From: Cladosporium sp. IMV 00045
Lineage: Eukaryota; Ascomycota; Dothideomycetes; Cladosporiales; Cladosporiaceae
NCBI GenBank assembly: GCA_001931905.2
Contig: MSJI02000815.1
Coordinates: 1-64,000, forward strand
DNA length: 64,000 nucleotides
Reading direction: 5' to 3'
Made by a program: the position numbers and the translations under genes. The notes under the pieces were generated by a model, which worked only from the letters and a program-made list of their open reading frames with translations, was not told where the DNA came from and made no database searches. Positions 23,868 through 32,977 of the stretch are shown piece after piece. Each line of letters begins with the position of its first letter. The first letter of the stretch is position 1.

Positions 23868-24382
23868 TCAAACATCCGCCACAACCTCGATTTCCACCAA
23901 GGCACCTTCTTTAGCTAGTGCGCTCACCTACTCCCGTCAGTGATCGCCGCGAAACTTAGGCTACGTGGAAGTACTCACCTGCACACATGTGCTCACTGGA
24001 AATGGCTCCCCGACCCATTCGGCCCAAATTGCATCCACCTCGCGGAATTGTTTGATGTCAATGATATAGATCCTTCGCCTCACAACCTTTTCAAGACTCG
24101 AGCCCCCAGCTTCTAGACATGATTGGATGTTACGCAGGGCTTGATGCTGTCAAATTGGTGGGTCAGTCGTGCTGATTCGGTCGTTCGAGGGATGGCCGTC
24201 ATTGGACTTACGGTCTGCGCACCAATACCACCTTCGACGATATTTCCGGTGCTGGGATCATCGCCCATCCAGCCGGCAACATGAAGGGTTGCAGATTGTT
24301 GCAGTACTGCGTGAGAATAGTTGCCGTTTGGCTTGGGGGCGGACTCGGCAGAAAATGCGCGGCGGGTGTACATTTGCGACAT
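23868..24382 (-). CDS. Rid/YjgF/YER057c-family protein
   Basis: Small protein of about 132 residues from three exons (24382-24212, 24146-23979, 23927-23868), introns of 65 and 51 nt. The fold signature is visible: NYSHAVLQQSATLHVAGWMGDD (here split over 20 residues only in description), then GGIGAQTHQALRNI, LEAGGSSLEKVV and a C-terminal VSALAKEGALVEIEVVA. RidA proteins hydrolyse reactive enamine/imine intermediates, and their carboxylate-binding Arg sits just before the last strand in PARSxVxV. Here the matching stretch reads PVSTCVQV, without that Arg, so classic 2-aminoacrylate deaminase activity is doubtful. It lies 247 bp downstream of the acyltransferase on the same strand, which fits membership in the metabolite region. 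Confidence 0.85.
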
Positions 24383-24628
24383 GACGAAAGTGTCCAACGT
24401 TCAGCTAAGGTAACAAATGGTAATGCTCACAATGCAGTAGTTGGTGTCTTTCGATGGAGTAGATGCGAATGCATGTACATGTAGTGAAGCAACGGTCAGC
24501 ATAAAACGATGATGCTGATGTTAGGATCGCCGATGTTATCATGATGTCATGGTTTTGATCATCGTTGAGTGTAGCACTGCCAAATGCCACGAGTGATAAT
24601 TCAGTCCGATACTCCGATGAGGTCAAGC

Positions 24629-26193
24629 TCAACCATCCAGAGATATATCTAGTATTCGCTGCCACAAGTCTGCCTCCAGGTTCGCTGTCAGCCAGTATCC
24701 ACCATCACTTCCTCGCCAACAGATACTACATTGACGGTCTTGACCTCGTGGTAGTGGCAGCGACTCCAAACAGTTCAACAGAGGCTGGACGAAGCTTGGC
24801 TCCCGCTCATGCTCTCCATCAGCCCACGTCTGCAGCTTGTAATACGGAGTATGTGACCAAGAAGTCAGCATCAAGGTTGCTGGCAGTCTATTTCCCATAC
24901 GACGAGGCTGTCCCTGTCTTCGAGCTGAATGCTGCATAAGGCAGGCATAGTCCTTCTTGTACGCTGCATCACGGATCTCGCAGATTTGTTCTCGTATATT
25001 CGCCGCTCCTTTGATCAGGAGGGCCTTCCTCGTCCCGGCCTCTCGTGGAAAGTCTGAGGCGAATGCAACGCTGAATGGGTTCCAGGACTCCGCAGATGAC
25101 TTTTCTTCGTTGCGGAAGGAATCCCTCACGCTAATAATGAATGCAAATCTTGAAGGCGACCTGGGATCGATGCTTCGTGCAAAGGCCTCCAAGTTCTGTG
25201 ACATGTGTTAGCGTCGGCCTCGCGCATACAAGGTTTGAGGCGAGGAGGCATCTCGTAGGATTGAGTATTGCTTTACAAGCTGCACTCACCATATGTAGCC
25301 ATGCTGCAAACAGGTCAAAGGCCGAAACCTTGACTCCAGCTACCTGAGCAGCTCTTTCCCACTGCTCGACTGTACTGGAAGGGAAATGGACAGTCTGCCA
25401 CAGTGTAGCGATTCGCAAGGCGTCTATCCATTTCCTCGCCATTGTGACAGCCGGAAAAAGCTTGCTGCCTGTGCAGTTGTCCCACCATATCTTGGCTTGT
25501 GCGGTCGAAAGGTATTCTTGGGCCCGAGAAGCTTTGGAACTGTGACGTCCTTCTTTCTGGGCTCCGACGACTTGATATTGACTATCAGTCCTCGATGGCC
25601 GTGGAGCAACGACTCCCCGAAGACCTTCGCAAAAGGCTGTTGCGGCATTACAGAGAGCTAATGATCATTTTAGCCTGGCAGCGAACATGATTGTGTCTTG
25701 CGAATACCTACCAGTTGCGTCTCCCGCTGCGTGCTGAACTGTGAACTTCATGACCGTCGCGTCCTGCATAATCACAGCTTTTATAACAAGGACCCTTGGA
25801 TATAAGCGATCTTTCAGTGCCTTTGGCAAGTTCCTGAAGAGAACATCGAGCGGTCGAGAGTTGTGAACTTCAATACCGCCGGGACTTCCAGTTGCAGCCA
25901 AAGCCGGGAAGATAGATTCATTGACTATGCGAACTTCGAAGAAGCCATCGCGGCACGACTTAGCCGGGCATTCGTACGCACGGCCTCGCTGTGTGTATTC
26001 CATCAGTATCGAATGTGAATATGGATGCCTGGAAACTCACCCTGAGGCTCGTGCGGAAGGACAGCATAGGCCATGCTTCCAACAATCGAGAAGCTGCATT
26101 CTCTAGGGCATCTGCCGTCAAAACATTCCTCGTAACGACCAGGGCGCTGATTTCGAAATTGGCAACAAGTAGGTCGGGACCAGAGAAAATCAT
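24629..26193 (-). CDS. BAHD-type acyltransferase (trichothecene O-acetyltransferase-like fold)
   Basis: Four exons (26193-26041, 25988-25712, 25657-25290, 25195-24629) give about 454 residues, normal for the fungal transferase family PF02458. The catalytic HxxxD motif is present as QHAAGDAT near residue 140. The later DFGWG structural motif is not clear; the region reads SWSHTPYYKLQTWADG. After intron 2 a second open frame overlaps exon 3, but only the frame used here continues into MARKWIDALRIA and the last exon. The family uses acyl-CoA, occasionally carrier-bound acyl groups, to acylate hydroxyls or amines. Beside a synthase predicted to make hydroxyacyl chains it could acylate the product or attach it to a second moiety. 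Substrate is unknown. Introns are 52, 54 and 94 nt. Confidence 0.85.
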
Positions 26194-27098
26194 AGTGGTA
26201 AGCGTGGTGGAAGGAAGTGTGTGGAGCTGCTGAGAACTGTTGATTCACAAGTAATCAGTGCCTACCTACCTCAGCAAACAAATAAACGAAAGACTCGGGA
26301 ACGAGTCACTGATGCTTTCACGACCTCAAGTTGTGGAACGCCAGCATACCTAGCATCTTGACCAATCGAGCCGGCATTTCAAGCCGAGTACCACCTTCCA
26401 TGGCTCTGAAGGTACCCAAGAAGAGTAGACGGAAGGGACCAGCTCCCAAATGCACAATTCAGATTGTGCTCATCGCACAACCCAAGTGTGCTGCACATTC
26501 GAAGAAACCTGAATTGTTCACCATTTTCGATGCAAATCGTGCCCGTCTTGCTCGAAAAGCGAAAATCGCTTAATACGCAACACTGCGCCTTTTGTGGCTG
26601 GTAAGATCTTAGTCACTGCTTAAGCAAAGCATGCTGTGTTGTTTGCTTTACCACCTTCGTGGCGGTCATCATTCAAAATATCGCGCTGGTGATATACATG
26701 CACTGTAAAGCGGTGTCATGCAGGGGGCCATGGACCGCTGAGACATCGTAACGGGCTTTTTGAGCACGGCCACGGACCTGGCGCCAACTCGACATGTCAA
26801 TTGTTTCGGGGATGACAGCTTTCGAAAGTCGCAATAGATCCCCAGTCACACGTCGAGGGACGATTTTGAGCCTTTGCCACGGCTGCACTTCAAGCATGAC
26901 GAGGGATTCACATACCGTAAGTTTGTCGAATGCATTGTCTAACACCATTGCACCACTGGTTGAATATGACCATCGAATTCGAGATGTCCGATATAAGAAA
27001 TGGATTCGTAAGATTATGTTTCATGCCGACACATCTAATGTGCAAGCTCTGCATTGCCGTGTAGCTTTGGAAGAATTCATCAACCAAGGGCCAACCAA
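26194..27098. other. Intergenic region between acyltransferase and MFS transporter
   Basis: Holds the acyltransferase promoter and the 3' end of the transporter. A minus-strand frame at 26673-26948 and a plus-strand frame at 26331-26573 have no recognisable motifs and no support as genes. Confidence 0.5.
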
Positions 27099-29036
27099 TC
27101 AGACCTTCTTGACATTCTCCGTGGTGAGAACTTCCGGAGACTTGCCATCACCCTGGCTCGCAGTCTCATCAACGTCTTTCGCATCGAAGACCGTCTGTTG
27201 CACATCCTGGCGGACCTTGTCTTCTTCCTTCGGATATGCATACTTCCACATCATCCAGAGCGGCTTCTCGAACAGGTCATCCATGGACTCGATGGAGCGG
27301 CCCTTGGTCTCGGGCATGCATAGCCAGATAAAGCCCGTGCCGAAGTATGTGAGCATGGAGAACAACATAAAGATGCCCCAGCCCATATCGGTGATCATGT
27401 TGGGTGTGGCACGGGTGATGCCGAAGTTGACGATCCAGTTGGTGAAGAAGCAAAAGGACATGCAGAATGAGCGCTACAAAAGCGACTGTCAGTTTTGCTC
27501 TCGTGCGAACCATTCGATAAGGGGGGATTTCGACTTACGATTCTGGCAGGGAAGATCTCGGCTGCTACGACGTAGCAAGCAACGCTGTGTCCGAAAGACC
27601 AGCCGAAAGCGTAAAGGTAAATGGCGACGGCGCCGACGATGCCACCGGGAGGAGGAGAGCCACCGTCATTTGTGGCGCCTTCACCAGCGTAACGGATGTA
27701 GATGCCCAGGTACAACAAGCAAGATGCTTGAATGATAGATCCAACGATCAAGGGAAGTCGGCGACCAACATTCTCAACGAGGTATCCGACGTAGAAGATG
27801 ACTGTGACAAACTTGACGACACCGTACACACCAGTTGTGAGCAGACTGTCTCCATCGCCGACTCCGATCATCTGGAAGATGCGTGGAGCAAAGTACTTTC
27901 TTCGGGTCAGTTCCATTAACATCAAACCAGGGTGTTGACTCAAGACTTACGTTCAGAGAGTCAGTGCCTGTCAACTTGTGAAACAGGAAGAGCATCACTG
28001 CCAGAAAGAATCGCTTAAAGTTTCGAGGAATAGTGAAGACGTCCTTGATAATCTGAGCGTAGCTATTTCCAGCATGGAGCTCTTGTTCCGCCTCGATCTG
28101 ATTGACAGACTCCTGGTATTCGACTTGGATATAGGGATGGTCGGCCGGAAGGTTTCGAAGCGTGCAAAGGTTCTTAAGACCAAGCTCTCTTTTACCGATT
28201 CTGATGAGATATCGCGGAGTTTCGAGCAAGAACGGGATCTGGATCAGCATGAAGAATGCCGGGGCGAACGGGATAGCAATCGACGTCTGCCACTGAGAGG
28301 AACGGTCGTGCGGCCAAAGTGAGACGGCATAGTTTATCCAAAAGGCGAGCATGAGAGCCAAGATGATGCAGAGGTTGTAAGAGCACACCTGCACGATCAT
28401 CAGCGTGTGAACCGGGAGTCTCTCCCGCAGATCGAAGTTAAGCTCACCATGGACCCGCGAACGCTTTTGGGAGCGTTCTCCGAAAGGAATTGAGGCGCAA
28501 GCATGGAACAAGCACCAACACCCAAACCACCGACAAGTCTTCCTGCCAGCATGAGTGGGTAGTTTGGGAACATCTGCAGCACGCCGCCGACGCAGAAGAC
28601 GCAGAGGTAGAGGAAAATGGACCACTTGCGGCCTAAGTAGTCAGAAGCCGGTGCTGCCGCCAAAGCACCAACAGCACCTCCAGCGGCGAACAGAGCAGCG
28701 ATGTTTCCCTACCAAGTGTTAGCTAGAAGCTTGTGCATGGGCGACTGAACTTTGACGCTAATGACCTTTCTGTTGTCAATCTGGCTCTGGGGAACATTCT
28801 CCAATGCGAAGTCGCGCTTAAACGATGGCAATTCCATGATACCACCGATGTTACCCTGAGATTCTTGTCAGTCTCAACGGGAAGAACATTTTAACATCAA
28901 GACAACTCACTTGATCGAAGCCATAGAACAGACCAGCCCAAGCGATGGTGAGCAGGAGAAACAGCAGTCTTCTGTTGAAGATCTCCGGGGGATCGTTCTT
29001 CGCATCCTTGCTCTTGAGAAGTGAGCCTCCTGCCAT
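27099..29036 (-). CDS. MFS sugar/quinate-type transporter
   Basis: Six exons (29036-28911, 28855-28766, 28708-28448, 28388-27951, 27895-27539, 27473-27099) give about 548 residues. All five introns are 55-65 nt with GT-AG ends and join in phase. Family marks: SDYLGRKWS after TM2, ENAPKSVRGSM before TM4, LLETPRYLIRIGK (PESPRWL variant), NVGRRLPL and PETKGRSIESMDDLFEKP at the end of TM12. The segment YFAPRIFQMIGVGDGDSL and the overall pattern resemble fungal quinate/hexose permeases of the sugar-porter family. It probably sits in the plasma membrane. Its place at the edge of the metabolite region allows a role in precursor uptake or product transport, but it may simply be a nutrient carrier. 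Confidence 0.88.
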
Positions 29037-30249
29037 TTTCTTTCTGTTGGTGATCAGTATGCCGGAGAGCTTTGCAAACTCTTGCAGGGCCTCGAGATGT
29101 CAAACAGTACAGGGCTCCTGTCTTCTTTATTGATGTCTGCAGTATGCATTCATCTCACCCAAAGTGTACGCTCTGCTCGGAGGCGCACCGGTCATAGAAT
29201 GTATTAGGCGCGAGCGCAAACATCATCTTGGTATCGCAGTCACATTGAACCATGAGGCCAGCAAACGAGAGCGAAGTGCGTTTGACTCTCGGAGCAGAGT
29301 CTCCGATGCTCAACCTACGGGTCCTTGCGCCTGTCTGGTGTTTAGCTTGAGCAATTGCCAGCGCCCAGAAGCAGCCTCCACAAGATACTGAGTAAAGTGT
29401 CGTGGTTCGGGGGAGCTTTTGGGGAGAAGCCCAGGCGCCGAGCGAACGTGGCGAGGAGAAACCAAGGCGCTACGGAGGGCGAGTGGATTCTTTTAACAAC
29501 TTCTTTGGAGACCCCGTGGGGGGCTGATCAGTGCGGCGTACGCCGACGAACATCGGTACTCTCCTCCGATGGCTTGTGATTAATTCCGAATAGAGAGCTG
29601 GATGCAACCAAAGCGACTTCTTTAGATTACTTGTGTAGATCTTGGCTCAGCTGGTTGCATGAACTCTCTCAATACGCAAGTCTTCTTGGGTTGACATCGA
29701 TTGCAATTTTTGATCAAAAACTGACAGCGTTTGCGAGTTCGATAAAAAGAGATTCCACAAAGATTCGCGACAAATCCCGAATGTCATGAACATCAAAGAC
29801 GCATTGCAAGTTGCGGCAGATATCTTCGACGTCGCGAGGTCTTGCCCTGATGAGATCGAAAACTTCGTCTCATTATTGGCAGCGTGGCATTGTCGTTGAC
29901 TGAAATCTTCAGATGCCGGCATCACCCCAACCCTAACCCTTGAAGCACGCTGACAAACTCCGATGGTGAAACCTCTACATGATGCAGGTAGAAGCATCAA
30001 CGGCGCTGTTCACGAAGCATGAACTCATTTTGCTGGCACCACTGTAAGATCGATTCGTTTCTATTAATTATCTCATCGCGCTATATCTAATCTTTCGGTC
30101 GTCGTAGTCTTCGTGACTGCAAGCTTGAGAGCCAACGCCGCCTGGCGATGGAACCAAAGGATATCAGTCGATTTCGAGCAACGTAAGCTAACAACCGTCT
30201 TTTAAGATCCATTAGCATTTGCTCGTAAGTAGTTGTCAACTTTTGAAGA
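29037..30249. other. Intergenic region with a small possible gene remnant and telomere-like hexamers
   Basis: A short plus-strand frame at about 29787-29900 (MNIKDALQVAADIFDV..., ending at a stop after 37 codons) faintly recalls the N-terminal helical segment of fungal STAND/NLR-type proteins, which suggests a gene remnant; this is weak. Two telomere-type hexamers (CCCTAACCCT) lie at about 29930-29940. Nothing else was recognised. Confidence 0.35.
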
Positions 30250-30778
30250 CTAACCGATATCGCATTGGTACAACTCCCATCCGCTGCAAGTCCCAAACCC
30301 TGATTGACGAGATCAGTAAGAATGATGTGTACATCGACCGCTCGCACTTACCAGGACAATCAACACCATCAGAGCCCAAACCATTGACACCAGTGTCGCT
30401 CACACGTCGACAAGTTCCAATTACCGAACCGTCCCCGCCCGAAACGAACACATCATACTTGGCATGGGACCTTCCACCTTCACCAGTCTCGCCCGTGTCG
30501 TAAAGATCCAGCCTTCCGACGCCGCAAGCATCCACGATAGAGAATGAATCGGCGACGGTAGGGATCTGGTCGTAGTCGAGGGCGATGGTCCCCGAGTCGC
30601 AAACATTTTCGCAAGTCAAGCTTGACCCTTGCACCGCGAAGATGTTGCCAGACAAGCGGCCTCCAGGAACCCAGCGCGAGGGTGTTGATGTGGCGCTGGA
30701 GACAATGGCGAGATGGTAGGCTTGCGCTGCTGGGATTACGCAGGCGAGTGCAATCCGTTCGAGGTTCAGGAGCTTCAT
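30250..30778 (-). CDS. Small secreted protein, unknown function
   Basis: Two exons (30778-30352, 30299-30250) with a 52-nt intron give about 158 residues. The N-terminus MKLLNLERIALACVIPAAQA is a good signal peptide with cleavage after AQA. The mature part is short, Gly/Asp/Ser-rich and has about eight cysteines, ending with FGTCSGWELYQCDIG after splicing; without splicing the frame runs into an unrelated tail. Features seen are secretion, small size and paired cysteines, as in fungal effector-like or cell-wall-associated proteins. No family was recognised. Confidence 0.75.
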
Positions 30779-31547
30779 CGTTGTGGTGAGAGTAGAAGTG
30801 TATCGGTGAGAGAAGGTAAGAGATGATATCGATCTCCCTAAGATCCAGCTGAGACTTTCGTGTTTCTTTTTATAGCTGTGTTTTGGCACAGCAGACTTCA
30901 TAGCACAACGGAAAATAACCACCAAATCACTCCACTTCTGCATGTCGAAGATCTCCTACGTCAAACTGGGGATCGCAGGATTCCTGCGAACCGACCGGTT
31001 TCTTGGCCAAGATGTTGTTAACCCATCAGGTGCTTCCATTAGAAGAAACACAGCGTTGCAAAATAATGATAGCTTTGAAGAATGAGGAGCTAGGAGACGC
31101 TATCGGATCCGCAACTGTCGTCAGTACGATTGTCTGTGGAGAAGCATGGAGAGGAGGATTCATACTAAAAGTGGCATCCAGCCTCAAAGAAGCTAAAGAT
31201 CGGTATGACGCTCGCTTGTCGGAAAGTAAGGCAAATCTACGGCGCGAACGGTGTGGAGTCGATAATCCATCATCTCATTGACTCTATTGAAGATCCCACA
31301 ACATCTCGTGTCTCTTCCCTGCAGGTCAAATTCATACCTCCCCATTGTCGTGACCGCAAGCTAACAGTACCGCTGGTTCCTAGGCGAAGTTGATGGCAAA
31401 ACCAGAGATCTACAGGCTGCAGACAGAACGACGTCCCGCCTTTCGTTGTACTTTTCAGGATCAATGGAGGGAGCAAACGGCAAGACCTGCACCCAGCTCC
31501 ATGTTCCAAACCGCGAATTCATCATTCTGATACCGATAATCATTTCC
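30779..31547. other. Intergenic region
   Basis: Promoter of the secreted-protein gene and 3' flank of the PRCC-like gene. The frame at 31003-31281 has no recognisable content or proper ATG. Confidence 0.5.
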
Positions 31548-32615
31548 CTAAAACCCGTACTTGCTTCCACCCTCACCACGATTCCTCCTTCCTTCCGCCC
31601 ACTTATCCTCGAGCGCATCTGCCTGGCTCTTGACATTGTTGACAAGCTGCTGCAAGCTGTGCTTTCCAGGAGCGATTGCCTTGACCTGCCTGTGCTCAAA
31701 CGTCTCTCCCGAAGCTGCCATTTCTTGATTTGATCTGTACTCGGCGTCCATGTTGAAGTGTGCGATATTGCCGGCATTCACGCCGTTCCGGCCGAAGAGT
31801 TGCCGTCGCTGGGCGGGAGTGAGGTCGAGGTCTGAGGCGACGTCGGAGAGGGTGTTTGAGCTCGCTGGTGCTGGGATCGGTGCGGGATTTGTAGACTCAG
31901 CTTCCATGGCTTGATCAGGTTCGTGTGATGAGAATTCCGGCTTGTATTCCCCCGTGGACTTATCTGAAGGTGTAGTATCTTGCTCGCCAAATGAGAAAAG
32001 GGAAGCCTTTGGTTTGGGTTTTGATGGTTCTTCTGCTTTCGCATTGGGCTGTGGTACTGTCTGCTTGGCGGATGTGTTCGAGCTTGCAATACTGCTGTCT
32101 GCAGTCGATGCCTTTGCGACAGGCTTAGGCTTCTTCTTCTTCGCGTTTGCCACGCTGAGCGGCATGAACCTCGTCGGCTTGCCTACTGGCTTGGGTTGCT
32201 CCTCCTTGTTCTCGGCAGATGTCTCCTTCTCATGTCCTTCCAAAGTATCGTCTCCGCCTGTTTCGCCTCCTGGCAATATGGGGACCGGTGTTCGACTGAA
32301 AGCGGCTTCTGAGCTGGTTTTCAGGCTTACGCCAGGCTTGGGTGCATTTTGGCCAGTCCTCTTGGGTGCTGGAAGCAGGCTGTTGAATCCACTGAAAGCG
32401 CCAGCAGTCCTCGCACGTTTCAATGCTGGCTCTTGACCATCTCTCTGGCCAGGTTCGGGTCGGATTTGGGGTAGATCGACCTTGATCTTCTTGCTGTCGG
32501 TGCGGTTGATGAGCTTCGGTTTCGGTGCTGGTGCCGTCGCCGGTTTGGGCGCAGACGCTGCTGGCGGCGCTTCGGTGTCTGATGCCTCGCTGTCTGAATA
32601 GTTGACCAGAGCCAT
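31548..32615 (-). CDS. PRCC-domain protein, putative pre-mRNA splicing factor
   Basis: Intronless frame of 355 residues starting MALVNYSDSEASDTE, the standard N-terminus of PRCC homologues. The middle is Pro/Ala/Lys-rich and disordered, with basic stretches (NAKKKKPKP) that may direct nuclear import. The conserved C-terminal part carries LTPAQRRQLFGR, HFNMDAEYRSNQEM and APGKHSLQQLVNNVKSQ, matching the PRCC C-terminal domain. Human PRCC associates with the spliceosome and MAD2B; the fungal protein is presumed nuclear and splicing-linked. Twenty-three extra in-frame codons upstream (to 32684) lack an ATG, so the start at 32615 is used. It is divergent from SIN1 across a 362-bp spacer. Confidence 0.88.
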   Translation of the reverse strand: MALVNYSDSEASDTEAPPAASAPKPATAPAPKPKLINRTDSKKIKVDLPQIRPEPGQRDGQEPALKRARTAGAFSGFNSLLPAPKRTGQNAPKPGVSLKTSSEAAFSRTPVPILPGGETGGDDTLEGHEKETSAENKEEQPKPVGKPTRFMPLSVANAKKKKPKPVAKASTADSSIASSNTSAKQTVPQPNAKAEEPSKPKPKASLFSFGEQDTTPSDKSTGEYKPEFSSHEPDQAMEAESTNPAPIPAPASSNTLSDVASDLDLTPAQRRQLFGRNGVNAGNIAHFNMDAEYRSNQEMAASGETFEHRQVKAIAPGKHSLQQLVNNVKSQADALEDKWAEGRRNRGEGGSKYGF

Positions 32616-32977
32616 GATCGCTTTCAGGAGGGAGTCGCTTTGTTCTGCGAGGGATTGTTGGGTAGTGCGTAAGATCTTTAACAAATGTACAATAGAGGTA
32701 GATGTATGTAAGGTACTTGATTGGCGCGCGCAAATGACGTCCAGTTGCTTGGAGAAGCTGATGCATGACTCGCGCCGACATGTCCCTCACTCGATCATTG
32801 TTTGCTTGGCGGCAGTCCTCCCTTCCTCCACCTCCAACTCCACACTCCCCGGCATTTGCTATGTCCTAAAATCTTCCCTCACTTACAGGTGTAGCATGTG
32901 ATTGTCACCATCGTCGGCGGCTAGCCTGTTAGGCACGCATATCACTACAATCACTCCAAAAGACACCGCTCATTACC
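32616..32977. promoter_or_regulatory. Shared promoter region of PRCC-like gene and SIN1
   Basis: A 362-bp spacer between two divergent start codons. CT-rich tracts lie near the SIN1 side (CCCTTCCTCCACCTCCAAC), common in fungal housekeeping promoters. No specific site was assigned. Confidence 0.45.

Noticed and set aside
25424..25648. Alternative frame through acyltransferase exon 3
   Set aside because: Although protein-like, it cannot be entered in phase from exon 2 and ends in a stop, while the other frame continues to the last exon.
27395..27513. Extensions of the MFS exon frames past splice sites
   Set aside because: Intron sequences; exon joins by GT-AG sites restore the PETKGRS and FPARIR regions in phase.
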